29,560 bases of DNA from an uncultured Collinsella sp. (lineage in GTDB: Bacteria > Actinomycetota > Coriobacteriia > Coriobacteriales > Coriobacteriaceae), in contig UQNB01000022.1 in the NCBI GenBank assembly GCA_900542235.1, positions 1 through 29,560 of the forward strand, read 5' to 3'. Below are positions 1 through 7,863 of the stretch, piece after piece. The notes under the pieces are model-generated. The model had not been told where the DNA came from and ran no database searches. It saw nothing but the letters and a program-made list of their open reading frames with translations. A program made the translations under genes and the position numbers. Numbering within the stretch: position 1 is the stretch's first letter; each line of letters opens with the position of its first letter.

Positions 1-22
1 CTGGCGAATTTTTATTCGCCAG
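1..22. terminator. Perfect 9-bp hairpin with TTTT loop at window edge
   Basis: CTGGCGAAT, then TTTT, then ATTCGCCAG is a perfect inverted repeat. No U-tract follows on the + strand, so a terminator role is uncertain. It may end a gene lying to the left of the window. Confidence 0.35.
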
Positions 23-53
23 GAGGCCTCTTGCCGGGGGCGAAACATACCCT

Positions 54-256
54 TGGACAGTTGGTTCAGATACGTATTTTTCAGAGGGTGTGTAAAGGCC
101 GGCCTGAGTCCGATTGGGCTGAATTTGACTTTCTGGACCGGTGGAGACGCTCAAATAAGGGCGATAAAGGTCATTATGGGGCTCAAAGTGACTTCAAACC
201 ACTCTATTAGCGCCAAGAGGCACGGCCAAAAAATACGTATCTGAACTAACTGTCCA
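54..256. repeat. 203-bp terminal-inverted-repeat element, copy A
   Basis: The left end reads TGGACAGTT, one variable base, then TTCAGATACGTAT; the right end is its reverse complement, ending CTGTCCA. The arms are 24 bp with one mismatch. Two more copies with the same ends and nearly the same length lie at 19013-19216 and 20541-20743. The interior encodes no recognisable protein. TACCCT occurs at 48-53 and again at 258-263, one base off the right end, which could be a target duplication, but the other copies show nothing similar. Likely a MITE-like or REP-like non-autonomous element; no transposase is in the window. Confidence 0.85.
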
Positions 257-329
257 CTACCCTCCGCAAACCTTTCATTCCAACCTAAATTAGCCAACGT
301 ACGTCATAGCAATTCCCGGTAGGTCGCAG

Positions 330-417
330 GGCGCTTCGCGGGCGGGCCAGGCTTTATCTGAACGACTTTGCGAAGCAACCGGAGTGAAGATAAAGCCTGG
401 CCCGCCCGCGAAGCGCC
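330..417. repeat. Long perfect hairpin (30-bp arms) upstream of purE
   Basis: Positions 330-359 and 388-417 are exact reverse complements, separated by 28 nt. The loop holds a small inner hairpin (TTGC GAA GCAA). The arms are GC-rich (GGCGCTTCGCGGGCGGGCC at the outer end). There is no U-tract after either arm, so it is not a typical terminator. It ends 26 bp before a candidate purE -10 box. Confidence 0.8.
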
Positions 418-443
418 ACAAAGACCGCAGGGACGGGAGCAGC

Positions 444-461
444 TATACTACTCTCAGTAGT
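444..461 (+). promoter_or_regulatory. Candidate purE -10 box overlapped by a short palindrome
   Basis: TATACT at 444-449 resembles a sigma-70-type -10 hexamer, but no convincing -35 is present. ACTAC TCTCA GTAGT (447-461) overlaps it and could be an operator. Inference from sequence only. Confidence 0.35.
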
Positions 462-512
462 TAAGGGTCGCGGATCCGCCGCGTCACCGCTCTCAACAGG
501 AGGTCTTTGTTT

Positions 513-977
513 ATGGCAGATCAAAAGCCGGTTGTCGGGATCATCATGGGCTCCAAGTCCGATCTGGGCGTTATGGAAGGTTGCACCGCCGAGCTCGAGG
601 CACTGGGCGTGCCCTATGAGCTTGTCATTGCGAGCGCACACCGCACGCCGGCGAAGGTCCACGAGTGGGCTTCGACTGCTGCCGATCGCGGTATCAAAGT
701 GATTATCGCCGCCGCCGGCAAGGCCGCTCACCTGGGTGGTGTCGTGGCTGCCTTTACGCCGCTGCCGGTTATCGGTGTGCCTATGAAGACGAGTGACCTG
801 GGCGGTATGGATTCGCTGCTGTCGATGGTGCAGATGCCTTCGGGCGTACCCGTGGCCTGCGTTGCCATCAACGGCGCCAAGAACGCCGCCATCTATGCCA
901 CACAGATTCTGGGTGCTTGCGACCCCGAGTACCGCAAGGTTATCGAGAAGATGAAGCAGGAGATGGCCGACGCCTAG
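513..977 (+). CDS. purE: 5-(carboxyamino)imidazole ribonucleotide mutase / AIR carboxylase PurE
   Basis: PurE forms CAIR in de novo purine synthesis, either from N5-CAIR (class I, needs PurK) or directly from AIR and CO2 (class II). The 154-residue protein has the usual length and flavodoxin-like layout: GSKSDLGVM near the N-terminus, SAHRTP for substrate binding, AAAGKAAHLGG in place of the common AGGAAHLPG, and LPVIGVPMKTSDLGGMDSL. ATG 513 is chosen because AGGAGG (498-503) lies 9 nt upstream; an in-frame TTG at 507 is too close to it. The next gene starts 35 nt downstream, so co-transcription with the sortase is possible. No purK is in the window, so the class cannot be settled here. Identification of the family is secure. 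Confidence 0.96.
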   Translation: MADQKPVVGIIMGSKSDLGVMEGCTAELEALGVPYELVIASAHRTPAKVHEWASTAADRGIKVIIAAAGKAAHLGGVVAAFTPLPVIGVPMKTSDLGGMDSLLSMVQMPSGVPVACVAINGAKNAAIYATQILGACDPEYRKVIEKMKQEMADA

Positions 978-1012
978 GCGTTTCGCCGTTTCGCCGCAGT
1001 ATAAGGAGAGCC

Positions 1013-2011
1013 ATGTCCGACTATCAGGGAAAACGATTCAAGGCTTCTCAGATTCCCGATCCGTCGAAGCCGGGTGCTGCCCGTGCGGCACAGCAGGGTC
1101 GGACATCCTCTCCTCAGCAGCAGCGTGCGCCGCGTCCCGTAACGCCGATGTCCCATCATCGCCAGGATACGCCGGCTGCATATCGCCCTTCGTCATACAG
1201 TACGGCCAAGAAGTCACCTCGCTCTTCGGCGCATACCGCGTCATCGAGCTATTCCCAGCCGCCGCGCAAAAAGCGCCGCTCCGTAATCCCCATCTTGCTC
1301 ATCATTATTGGCATCGGCCTCATCGTTGCTGCGGCCGCTATCTTTATTAATGCCCAGATTGGCTATAAGCAGGCGAGCGAGTCGTATCAAAAAATCGAAA
1401 AGCAATATGTGAGCGACAAGGACGCCAGCGGCGTGCCGATTATCGACTTTGATGCGCTTGCTCAGACGAACCCCGAGATTGTGGGTTGGATTTACGCACC
1501 GGGAACCAACATCAACTATCCCGTGGTGCAGACCAACAACAACTCCAAATACCTCAATACGCTGTTTGACGGTGCGGCAAACGCATCCGGTGCCATTTTC
1601 CTGGATAGCGATGACACCGCGCCGGGAATGGTTGACCAGCAGACCACGATCTACGGCCACCATATGAACGACGGATCGATGTTCAATGTGATCTCGGACA
1701 CGACCGATCAGGCGACGTTCGACAGCATAGAGTACGTGTATTACATCACGCGCGATGCGACGTATAAGCTGCGTCCGCTGGCGACCAAGGTGGTCGAGGA
1801 CACGTATGCCAAGGCGCGCACGCCCAATTTTGAGGGCGATGACGGGCTCAAGAACTACCTGTCCGAGATGCTCGACGGTGCCTCTGCCGTGGCGAGTGAT
1901 GCCACCGATCGTGCCGCTTCGGCAACCAAGGTTGTAACGCTCGTGACCTGTCGTTCGCTGTCGCTGAGCAACACACGCGCCGTCATGGTGCTCACGCCGG
2001 TCGAGGAATAA
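1013..2011 (+). CDS. Class B sortase
   Basis: This membrane transpeptidase joins sorting-signal proteins to the cell wall or to pilin. Residues 1-88 form a cytoplasmic tail rich in Ser, Pro, Gln, Arg and Lys. A single membrane segment follows at about 90-112 (VIPILLIIIGIGLIVAAAA), preceded by RKKRRS. The sortase beta-barrel starts near VGWIYAPGTNINYPVVQ, a class B-style opening. The catalytic residues are visible: His216 in YGHHM, Cys313 in LVTC and Arg322 in NTRAVM. ATG 1013 is preceded by AAGGAG at 1003-1008; the upstream in-frame extension overlaps purE and is not used. At 332 residues it is long for SrtB (about 250) because of the cytoplasmic tail. No sorting-signal substrate is in the window, so its target is unknown. 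Confidence 0.92.
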   Translation: MSDYQGKRFKASQIPDPSKPGAARAAQQGRTSSPQQQRAPRPVTPMSHHRQDTPAAYRPSSYSTAKKSPRSSAHTASSSYSQPPRKKRRSVIPILLIIIGIGLIVAAAAIFINAQIGYKQASESYQKIEKQYVSDKDASGVPIIDFDALAQTNPEIVGWIYAPGTNINYPVVQTNNNSKYLNTLFDGAANASGAIFLDSDDTAPGMVDQQTTIYGHHMNDGSMFNVISDTTDQATFDSIEYVYYITRDATYKLRPLATKVVEDTYAKARTPNFEGDDGLKNYLSEMLDGASAVASDATDRAASATKVVTLVTCRSLSLSNTRAVMVLTPVEE

Positions 2012-2075
2012 GTTGTTCGAGAGTAGCTAAAAAGGCCCCGTCCCAAATTGGCTACTCGACGACGGTAAGGGAGAA

Positions 2076-2495
2076 ATGATGCTCGAGAGTGGCAAATTGA
2101 TGCCTTCGATTGATGCTTGGCTGCGCGAGGCCAAGGCCGATGCTTCGGCGGCAGGCTGTGGGATGTATCTGACGCATAACGGTGTGGTGCGCGCGACGCC
2201 CAAGGCTGAGGTGCGCGGAGTCGAGACCGATGGCGTGGCGCCAGGCCACAGGGTGGGCGGCATGGTCTTTGACTACGACGCCGAAAAGGTACGGTCTGCT
2301 ATCGAGGCTACGCGCGCGATGCCGGGTATCGGCTATGTGCGCGTGTGGCTGGCAAGCGGCGAGCTTGCCGTAGGTGACGACATCATGCTCGTGCTTATCG
2401 GCGGGGACATTCGCCCGCACGTGGTCGATGCGCTGCAGGCGCTCGTTGGCACCATCAAGAACGAATGCGTGAGTGAGGTCGAGCGCGAGGCATAG
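2076..2495 (+). CDS. MoaE-like (molybdopterin synthase catalytic subunit family) protein
   Basis: The 139-residue protein matches the MoaE fold pattern: GMYLTHNGVVRA at the start, GMVFDYDAEKVRSAIEATRAMPGIGYVRVWLASGELAVGDDIMLV in the middle, and IRPHVVDALQALVGTIKNE near the end. MoaE inserts sulfur into precursor Z to make molybdopterin, using two C-terminal lysines (Lys119 and Lys126 in E. coli). Only the first appears here (TIKNE); the position seven residues later is Val, and the HR.G motif is absent. It may therefore not be a working synthase. No moaD or other cofactor gene lies nearby. GGGAG at 2069-2073 sits just 5 nt before a second ATG (2079), which may be the true start. It is 64 bp after the sortase and before a bidirectional terminator. 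Confidence 0.7.
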   Translation: MMLESGKLMPSIDAWLREAKADASAAGCGMYLTHNGVVRATPKAEVRGVETDGVAPGHRVGGMVFDYDAEKVRSAIEATRAMPGIGYVRVWLASGELAVGDDIMLVLIGGDIRPHVVDALQALVGTIKNECVSEVEREA

Positions 2496-2525
2496 AGGAT
2501 TGCGTCGATAGAAGGATCGTTTATA

Positions 2526-2564
2526 AAAATGCCCACCGGTACGTGTGATACCGGCGGGCATTTT
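2526..2564. terminator. Bidirectional intrinsic terminator
   Basis: Arms 2526-2541 and 2549-2564 pair over 16 bp with one mismatch (AAAATGCCCACCGGTA against its near complement) around a 7-nt loop, with A/T runs on both sides. It separates the + MoaE-like gene from the convergent - strand gene. Confidence 0.85.
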
Positions 2565-2585
2565 GCGTTTTGGGCGCGGTGAGCG

Positions 2586-3815
2586 CTATACGCGCGTCGC
2601 ATCCTTGGGGCTCATGGTCATGCTCTGGAAGCGGTTTTCCATGTACTCGTTATCGAAGTGCTCTCCGTAGAACTGTGCGACGGGAATGTCCGGCTCCGTG
2701 CCGTTAACGCGCTGGTACCAGTAGTCGAGCGACTGCAGCGTCATGACGCCGTCGACCAGCATGATAACGGTAAAGATGACGGTGGCCGAGTAGCGGCTCT
2801 TCCAGGGGATCTTGTTGATAAGCTTAAGCAGCCTCGGCAGCAGCAGCTTGATCCAGATGAGGCCGCCCAGGCCCCACAGGCAGGCGAAGCCCGTGCAGGT
2901 GCGTCCGCCCGTGAGGACCACGAGCGGATCGGGCAAACCGAACAGCGTTATGTGCGAGTAGCTCCACGAGACCACGCCAAACGCGGTCTGCATAAACCAG
3001 CCCACGAACACCTCAAAGCTGGCGCCGAGCAGGGCGCTCACCAGGAAAATGATGATGGGGTTCTTTTTGTAGAAGCGGTTAAGCACCATGGTCATGAGCA
3101 CGGCGCCAAATCCGTAGATGGGGCTGAAGGGGCCAAACAGCATGCCGGCGCGGTTCTGGTAGACGCCCGGGTCGTCGACCGTCATGTGCCAGATGTCCTC
3201 GGCGATCAGGCCGAGCACGCAGCAGACAAAGAATACCCAGAACAGGTTGAAGTAGTTGAGCTTGATGTAGCCCTCGCCGGTTTCATCGCGGCCGAGCATG
3301 CCCTCGGCGGCGGCGTCGCGGTCGAGCATCTCCTGCAGGCGGCGCTGCAGTTCGCGCTCCTGACGCAGCGTGGGGTCGACGGTTGCCGAAAGTGCAACAA
3401 GGATGCCGAGCTGGATCGCGGGACGCAGCAGGAAGGGCCCGATGCCCTGGAGCATCACGTCGACCAAAAGCTCGACGACGGTGAATGCAATAAGGATGTA
3501 GGACAGGCGGGCGGCGTTGCGGCGCTGGTTTTTGATAAGGTCCAGGCCAAAGATGATTAGGATGACGGCACTTGCCGCAGAGAGCATGATGCCGGCGACG
3601 ATAAGGCCGACTGCGGCGAGCGTGTTGTCGCCGAGCTTTTCGGTGGCGTTGCCGTTAACAAGTGCCGTGATGACCTGCCACATAAAGGCAGCGACCGACG
3701 GGAGCGTGCCCACGCCGGAAAGGATGCACAGGACGGCGTACACCTTAATGATGAGGGGAATCTTCTTGACCTCTGTGGCGCTGGGGACGCTGGGGTCGAG
3801 TTCGTTTCGATCCAT
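2586..3815 (-). CDS. CmpB-like putative ABC-transporter type IV membrane protein
   Basis: The 409-residue protein has about eight to ten predicted membrane segments. The C-terminal half carries the hallmark of the putative ABC-transporter type IV/CmpB family (PF06541): MLFGPFSPIYGFGAVLMT, followed by a region with GASFEVFVGWFMQ and the Trp/Tyr-rich VVSWSYSH. The N-terminal half (about residues 20-150) is a separate four-helix membrane region like those in uncharacterised Coriobacteriia proteins. A charged linker (about 150-185, many Glu, Arg and Asp) joins the halves. The start codon is preceded by GAAAGG. Biochemical function is not established for this family; no ATPase gene adjoins it, so the transporter label is family naming only. 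It is monocistronic between two divergent or convergent + genes. Confidence 0.75.
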   Translation of the reverse strand: MDRNELDPSVPSATEVKKIPLIIKVYAVLCILSGVGTLPSVAAFMWQVITALVNGNATEKLGDNTLAAVGLIVAGIMLSAASAVILIIFGLDLIKNQRRNAARLSYILIAFTVVELLVDVMLQGIGPFLLRPAIQLGILVALSATVDPTLRQERELQRRLQEMLDRDAAAEGMLGRDETGEGYIKLNYFNLFWVFFVCCVLGLIAEDIWHMTVDDPGVYQNRAGMLFGPFSPIYGFGAVLMTMVLNRFYKKNPIIIFLVSALLGASFEVFVGWFMQTAFGVVSWSYSHITLFGLPDPLVVLTGGRTCTGFACLWGLGGLIWIKLLLPRLLKLINKIPWKSRYSATVIFTVIMLVDGVMTLQSLDYWYQRVNGTEPDIPVAQFYGEHFDNEYMENRFQSMTMSPKDATRV

Positions 3816-4053
3816 ACAGAACCTTTCTCGCTTTGTTGTAGGTTATAAGGATACGCCGCCGACCTGCCAAAAGACAGGACGAACGTCCCAATTGCAACTT
3901 TGTAATCCCCAACGGCGGACGCGGCGGCCATCTGGGGGCGCGGGCACTTACACTGGACAGACCGATAAAATGTTTGGCAACAAAACTGATTATTAGCTCG
4001 GTGGGCTTTTAAAAAGCGCTGCTCATGCGCTGGGGAGCACGTCGCGCCGTGCG

Positions 4054-4059
4054 TATAAT
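4054..4059 (+). promoter_or_regulatory. Candidate purF promoter -10 box (TATAAT)
   Basis: An exact TATAAT consensus lies 43 nt before the purF ATG. No good -35 hexamer is seen at 16-18 nt spacing. The 286-bp space 3816-4101 otherwise holds no clear hairpin or gene. Confidence 0.5.
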
Positions 4060-4101
4060 AAGGCGGGTAACGCCAAAAATACGAGGCTCTGAGGGGATAC
4101 C

Positions 4102-5772
4102 ATGTCTCAAGAAACCATCCGCGCGGCCGAGCGTGCCGCGGGACAGGTGAACACCATGTCGACGTATGATCCGGACTCCGACCAGCTGCATGAGGAATGT
4201 GGCATTTTCGGCGTATGGGCGCCCGATCGCGACGTGGCTCGACTGACGTACTTTGGCCTGCGTGCGCTGCAGCACCGTGGCCAGGAATCGGCTGGAATCG
4301 CCGTGGGTGACGGCGGCACGGTTATGGTCCGCAAAGATCTGGGCCTGCTCGACCGCGTGTTCTCCAACGCCGACCTGTCGACGCTCTCCGGTCAGCTGGC
4401 CGTGGGTCATGTGCGCTACGGCACTGCCGGCGCCAAGAGCTGGGAAGCCTCTCAGCCGCACCTCTCTACCATCAATAGCGTCATTATCGCGCTCGCGCAC
4501 AACGGCACCCTCGTCAACACCGACGAGCTGCGCCGTCAGCTGATCGAGCTGGGCGTGCCGTTCCTCTCCAATTCGGATTCCGAGGTCGCGACCAAGCTTA
4601 TCGGCTACTTTACCCAGCGTACGGGCCACCTGCGCGAGGGTATTCGCAAGACCATGGAGCTCGTGCGCGGCGGCTACGCCATGACGCTCATCAACGAGCA
4701 GGCGCTCTACGCATTTCGCGATCCACACGGCATTCGCCCGCTCGTGCTGGGCAAGCTGGTGGACGAGGGTCTGGACCAGGCCGATGCCGCAGCCGTTTCG
4801 CAGCTGCCGTCGCAGGACGGCGCCGCGACGGTCGACTCCGCCGTCCGTGTCACGCGCGCCGGCGGCTGGGTCGTTGCTTCCGAGACCTGCGCACTCGACA
4901 TCGTGGGTGCCGAGTACGTCCGTGACGTCCGTCCCGGCGAGATCTTGCGCATCAGCGCCGAGGGCCTGGTATCCGAGCAGGGCGTGCCTGCAGCCGAAGA
5001 GCCCGCCAACTGCATCTTTGAGCAGGTCTACTTTGCCCGCCCCGACTCCATCATGAACGGCAAGAGCGTCTATGCCTGCCGTTACGACATGGGTCGTCAG
5101 CTGGCACATGAGGAGCCTGTCGAGGCCGACCTGGTCATCGGCGTGCCCGACTCCGGCCTGCCGCCCGCGGAGGGCTATTCGCACGAGAGCGGCATTCCCT
5201 TTGGCGAGGGCCTTATCAAGAACCGCTACGTGGGCCGTACGTTTATCGAGCCTACGCAGGAGCTGCGCGCCATGGGCGTGCGCATGAAGCTCAACCCGCT
5301 GCGCGACAACATCGAGGGCAAGCGTCTGGTCGTCATCGACGACTCCATCGTCCGCGGCACCACCATGGTGCAGCTCGTCAAGATGCTGCGCAACGCCGGC
5401 GCCAAGGAGATTCACATCCGCATCAACTCGCCCGAGGTCATCTGGCCGTGCTTCTACGGTATCGATACCGACGTGCAGTCGCAGCTCATCAGTGCCAACA
5501 AGACGGTCGATGAGATCTGCGAGTACATTGGCGCCGATTCGCTGGCTTTTCTTTCGGTCGAGGGCCTGCTGAAGGTCATGCCCAAGGGCGGCTACTGCGA
5601 CGCGTGCTTTACCGGTCGCTATCCCGTGGCGATTCCCGAGAGCTTTGGCCGTGACAAGTTCATGGAGGGCTTTAAGCCCCGCAACCTGGACAAGCCGCTG
5701 CACTTTGACGACGACGCCGTGATCGAGAAATACGACGACCGCAGCTGGGAAGAGGAGCACGGCGAGGCCTAA
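4102..5772 (+). CDS. purF: Amidophosphoribosyltransferase PurF ([4Fe-4S] type)
   Basis: PurF catalyses the first committed step of purine synthesis, PRPP plus glutamine to phosphoribosylamine. The N-terminal Ntn glutaminase domain begins at Cys33 (EECGIFGV), implying a propeptide of 32 residues, longer than the 11 of Bacillus subtilis; ATG 4156 would give 14. The LQHRGQESAGI and VGHVRYGT blocks are typical. The phosphoribosyltransferase domain has VVIDDSIVRGTT at 410-421. Cys304, Cys450, Cys499 and Cys502 (CDAC) match the iron-sulfur ligands of the B. subtilis class, so an oxygen-sensitive cluster is expected. GAGGGG precedes ATG 4102. At 556 residues it is slightly longer than usual because of both ends. 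It is followed by purM and purN. Confidence 0.97.
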   Translation: MSQETIRAAERAAGQVNTMSTYDPDSDQLHEECGIFGVWAPDRDVARLTYFGLRALQHRGQESAGIAVGDGGTVMVRKDLGLLDRVFSNADLSTLSGQLAVGHVRYGTAGAKSWEASQPHLSTINSVIIALAHNGTLVNTDELRRQLIELGVPFLSNSDSEVATKLIGYFTQRTGHLREGIRKTMELVRGGYAMTLINEQALYAFRDPHGIRPLVLGKLVDEGLDQADAAAVSQLPSQDGAATVDSAVRVTRAGGWVVASETCALDIVGAEYVRDVRPGEILRISAEGLVSEQGVPAAEEPANCIFEQVYFARPDSIMNGKSVYACRYDMGRQLAHEEPVEADLVIGVPDSGLPPAEGYSHESGIPFGEGLIKNRYVGRTFIEPTQELRAMGVRMKLNPLRDNIEGKRLVVIDDSIVRGTTMVQLVKMLRNAGAKEIHIRINSPEVIWPCFYGIDTDVQSQLISANKTVDEICEYIGADSLAFLSVEGLLKVMPKGGYCDACFTGRYPVAIPESFGRDKFMEGFKPRNLDKPLHFDDDAVIEKYDDRSWEEEHGEA

Positions 5773-5811
5773 AACCTGCCATGTAGGGACAGGTTTATTT
5801 TGGTAGGTTTT
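5771..5811 (+). repeat. GGGACAG-core hairpin fused to the purF stop codon
   Basis: AAAACCTGCCA (5771-5781) pairs with TGGTAGGTTTT (5801-5811) with one mismatch; the loop carries GGGACAGGTTTATTT. The first bases are part of the purF TAA. A near-identical element sits on the stop codon of pth at 18230-18271 on the - strand. Confidence 0.8.
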
Positions 5812-5854
5812 ACCTGCTGTTTTGTTGATATGACGGCGCGTGCTGTTATGGCGT

Positions 5855-5904
5855 GCGCCAAATCGAACGCAACTATGAGCACCGTTTGGCGCCCGTGCGG
5901 CGCC
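5855..5904 (+). promoter_or_regulatory. Two mutually exclusive hairpins in the purM leader
   Basis: GCGCCAAA (5855-5862) pairs perfectly with TTTGGCGC (5885-5892), while GGCGC (5888-5892) can instead pair with GCGCC (5900-5904). The shared segment means only one can form, just before the purM ribosome site. An attenuation-like role is inferred only. Confidence 0.4.
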
Positions 5905-5929
5905 ACAGTAGTGGGAGAGGAAGGCTCAG

Positions 5930-7033
5930 ATGAGCGACAGCAAGCATGTGACGTACGAGGACGCCGGCGTCGATACCGCCGAGGGCGGCCGCGCCGTCGA
6001 CGCCATTAAGCAGATGGTCAAGGACACTAACCGTTCCGAGGTTATCGGTGGCATCGGCGGCTTTGGCGGCCTGTTCTCGGCCGCCGCGCTCAAGGATATG
6101 GAAGACCCGATCCTGATTAGCGGTACCGACGGCGTGGGCACCAAGCTCGTGCTCGCCCAGATCATGGACCGTCATGAGACGGTGGGCCAGGACCTGGTCG
6201 CCATGTGCGTTAACGACATTCTGGCTTCGGGCGCCGAGCCGCTGTTCTTCTTGGACTACGTTGCCATCGGTCACATCGAGGCCGAGCACATGGCAAAGAT
6301 CATCAAGGGCGTGGCCGATGGCTGCAAGCTCGCGGGCTGCGCGCTCGTGGGCGGCGAGATGGCCGAGCACCCGGGCGTTATGGCTCCGGCTGACTACGAC
6401 CTTGCCGGCTTTACCGTGGGCGTCGTCGACCGTCCCAAGATGCTCGACCCCGCGAATGTCCGCCCCGGCGACGTGATTCTGGGCCTGCCCTCCACCGGCG
6501 TGCACTCCAACGGCTATTCGCTCGTGCGCAAGGTCATTGGCGTCGACGGCATTAAGCCGGGCACGCCCGAGGCTGCCGCTAAGGCCGAGGAGCTGAGCCG
6601 TCCGCTCGAGGAACTCGGCGGCGCATCGCTCGCTGACGCCCTGCTCGCTCCCACGCGCATCTACGTCAAGCCGATTCTTGAGCTGCTGCGTGGCGGCGCT
6701 CCGGTGCACGCGATTGCCCACATTACCGGTGGTGGCATCACCGAGAACCTCAACCGCGCGCTGGCAGACGACGTTGACGCCGTGGTCACCCGCAATGGCG
6801 CCGAGATGGGCTGGGACGTTCCGCCCGTCATCACCTATGTGTCGCGCCAGGCCGAGCTTGCGCCCAACGAGGCATGCAAGACCTTCAACATGGGCGTTGG
6901 CCTGTGCCTGATCGTTGCCCCCGAGGACGAGGCTACCGTGACCGAGGCCCTGGTCGCGCTGGGCGAGAAGCCGTTCCGCGTGGGCGAGTGCGTCGAGGGT
7001 TCCGGTAAGGTCGTGTACTCCGATGAGCGCTAG
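5930..7033 (+). CDS. purM: Phosphoribosylformylglycinamidine cyclo-ligase (AIR synthetase) PurM
   Basis: PurM uses ATP to close FGAM to AIR, the substrate used next by the PurE step. The 367-residue protein shows the PurM family blocks: YEDAGVDTAEGGRAVD at the N-terminus, IGGFGGLF, the GTDGVGTKL glycine-rich loop at residues 65-73, then VAMCVNDILASGAEPLFFLDYVA and GCALVGGEMAEHPGVM. The second domain carries GLPSTGVHSNGYSLVRKV and HITGGGITENLNRAL. The start is supported by GGAGAGGAAGG ending about 6 nt before ATG. The gene begins 157 bp after purF and its last 11 bases overlap purN, indicating translational coupling. Length is slightly over the typical 340-350. Confidence 0.97.
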   Translation: MSDSKHVTYEDAGVDTAEGGRAVDAIKQMVKDTNRSEVIGGIGGFGGLFSAAALKDMEDPILISGTDGVGTKLVLAQIMDRHETVGQDLVAMCVNDILASGAEPLFFLDYVAIGHIEAEHMAKIIKGVADGCKLAGCALVGGEMAEHPGVMAPADYDLAGFTVGVVDRPKMLDPANVRPGDVILGLPSTGVHSNGYSLVRKVIGVDGIKPGTPEAAAKAEELSRPLEELGGASLADALLAPTRIYVKPILELLRGGAPVHAIAHITGGGITENLNRALADDVDAVVTRNGAEMGWDVPPVITYVSRQAELAPNEACKTFNMGVGLCLIVAPEDEATVTEALVALGEKPFRVGECVEGSGKVVYSDER

Positions 7034-7721
7034 CGAGCAGATGGCTGCTGCCGAGGGCCTGGGCTTTGTGCCCTACACCCGTCCGACCGGCACCGATACG
7101 GCCGAGCCGCTCAAGATCGGCGTGCTCATCAGCGGTTCTGGTACCAATCTGCAGGCGCTGATCGACCTGATCGCCGCCGGCAAGCTTAATGCTTCGATTG
7201 AGCTTGTGGTGTCGAGCCGTCCTTCGGCCAAGGGCTTGCAGCGTGCCGAGCGCGCGGGCATCCAGACGCTGACGCTGTCCAAGGATGTCTATGCCGAACC
7301 CATCGCCGCCGATGAGATCATTGCGCACGAGCTGCTCGAGCGCGGCTGCGAGTATGTGGTCATGGCCGGCTACATGCGCATGGTGCGCACGCCTCTGCTG
7401 GCGGCGTTTCCCAACCGCGTGGTGAACCTGCACCCGGCGCTGCTGCCGAGCTTTACCGGTGCACATGCGATTGACGATGCCTTTGCGCGCGGCGTCAAGG
7501 TGACCGGCGTGACCGTGCATTTTGCCAACGAGATCTACGACAACGGTCCCATCATCGCTCAGCGTGCGCTGGCTGTTGAGGAGGGCTGGGATGTCGATAC
7601 GCTCGAGGAGCACATCCACGCGATTGAGCACGTGCTGTATCCCGAGGTCGTGCAGATGCTCGCCGACGGCCGCGTCCACGTGCTGGAGAGCGGCAAGGTG
7701 GCAATTGATCCGGCGTGCTAG
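7023..7721 (+). CDS. purN: Phosphoribosylglycinamide formyltransferase PurN
   Basis: PurN transfers a formyl group from 10-formyl-tetrahydrofolate to GAR. After about 30 extra N-terminal residues the fold starts at KIGVLISGSGTNLQALID. The catalytic trio is visible: Asn135 and His137 in VVNLHPALLPSF, and Asp173 in IYDNGPIIAQ. The family helix TVHFANE is also present. ATG 7023 lies inside the end of purM (overlap ATGAGCGCTAG); its ribosome site must lie in purM coding sequence. The N-terminal extension is unlike E. coli PurN (212 residues); a later start cannot be excluded, since the next ATG (7041) is also in frame. An intrinsic terminator follows at 7781-7813, so purN ends the operon. Confidence 0.96.
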   Translation: MSASEQMAAAEGLGFVPYTRPTGTDTAEPLKIGVLISGSGTNLQALIDLIAAGKLNASIELVVSSRPSAKGLQRAERAGIQTLTLSKDVYAEPIAADEIIAHELLERGCEYVVMAGYMRMVRTPLLAAFPNRVVNLHPALLPSFTGAHAIDDAFARGVKVTGVTVHFANEIYDNGPIIAQRALAVEEGWDVDTLEEHIHAIEHVLYPEVVQMLADGRVHVLESGKVAIDPAC

Positions 7722-7780
7722 TCGTGTGCAAGAGAGTTCGCTGAACGTTCTTTACAACGTGAGCTAACGAAAAAGCTGAC

Positions 7781-7813
7781 AGGGCCTCGTCCGTGCGTGG
7801 GCGGGGTCCTTTT
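7781..7813 (+). terminator. Intrinsic terminator after purN
   Basis: Twelve paired positions (7781-7792 with 7799-7810), three of them G-U pairs, enclose a 6-nt loop GTGCGT, followed by TTT. It ends the purine operon just upstream of the toxin-antitoxin promoter. Confidence 0.7.
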
Positions 7814-7847
7814 GTGCGGCCTATTAGATTTGCTATACTGCTAGCAA
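7812..7847 (+). promoter_or_regulatory. Toxin-antitoxin promoter with overlapping operator palindrome
   Basis: A -35-like TTGTGC (7812-7817) and TATACT -10 (7834-7839, with extended TG at 7831-7832) are 16 nt apart. TTGCTA (7830-7835) and TAGCAA (7842-7847) form an inverted repeat across the -10, the expected position for autorepression by the RHH antitoxin. Binding is inferred. Confidence 0.6.
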
Positions 7848-7863
7848 GTAGAGAGGAGCAGCT

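Noticed and set aside
53..244. 63-residue open frame inside element A
   Set aside because: Covers most of the repeat, has no ribosome site, and the matching frames in B and C encode unrelated peptides.
4009..5760. 583-residue antisense open frame opposite purF
   Set aside because: Lies fully over purF; long antisense frames are expected in GC-rich DNA, and no family motif is seen.
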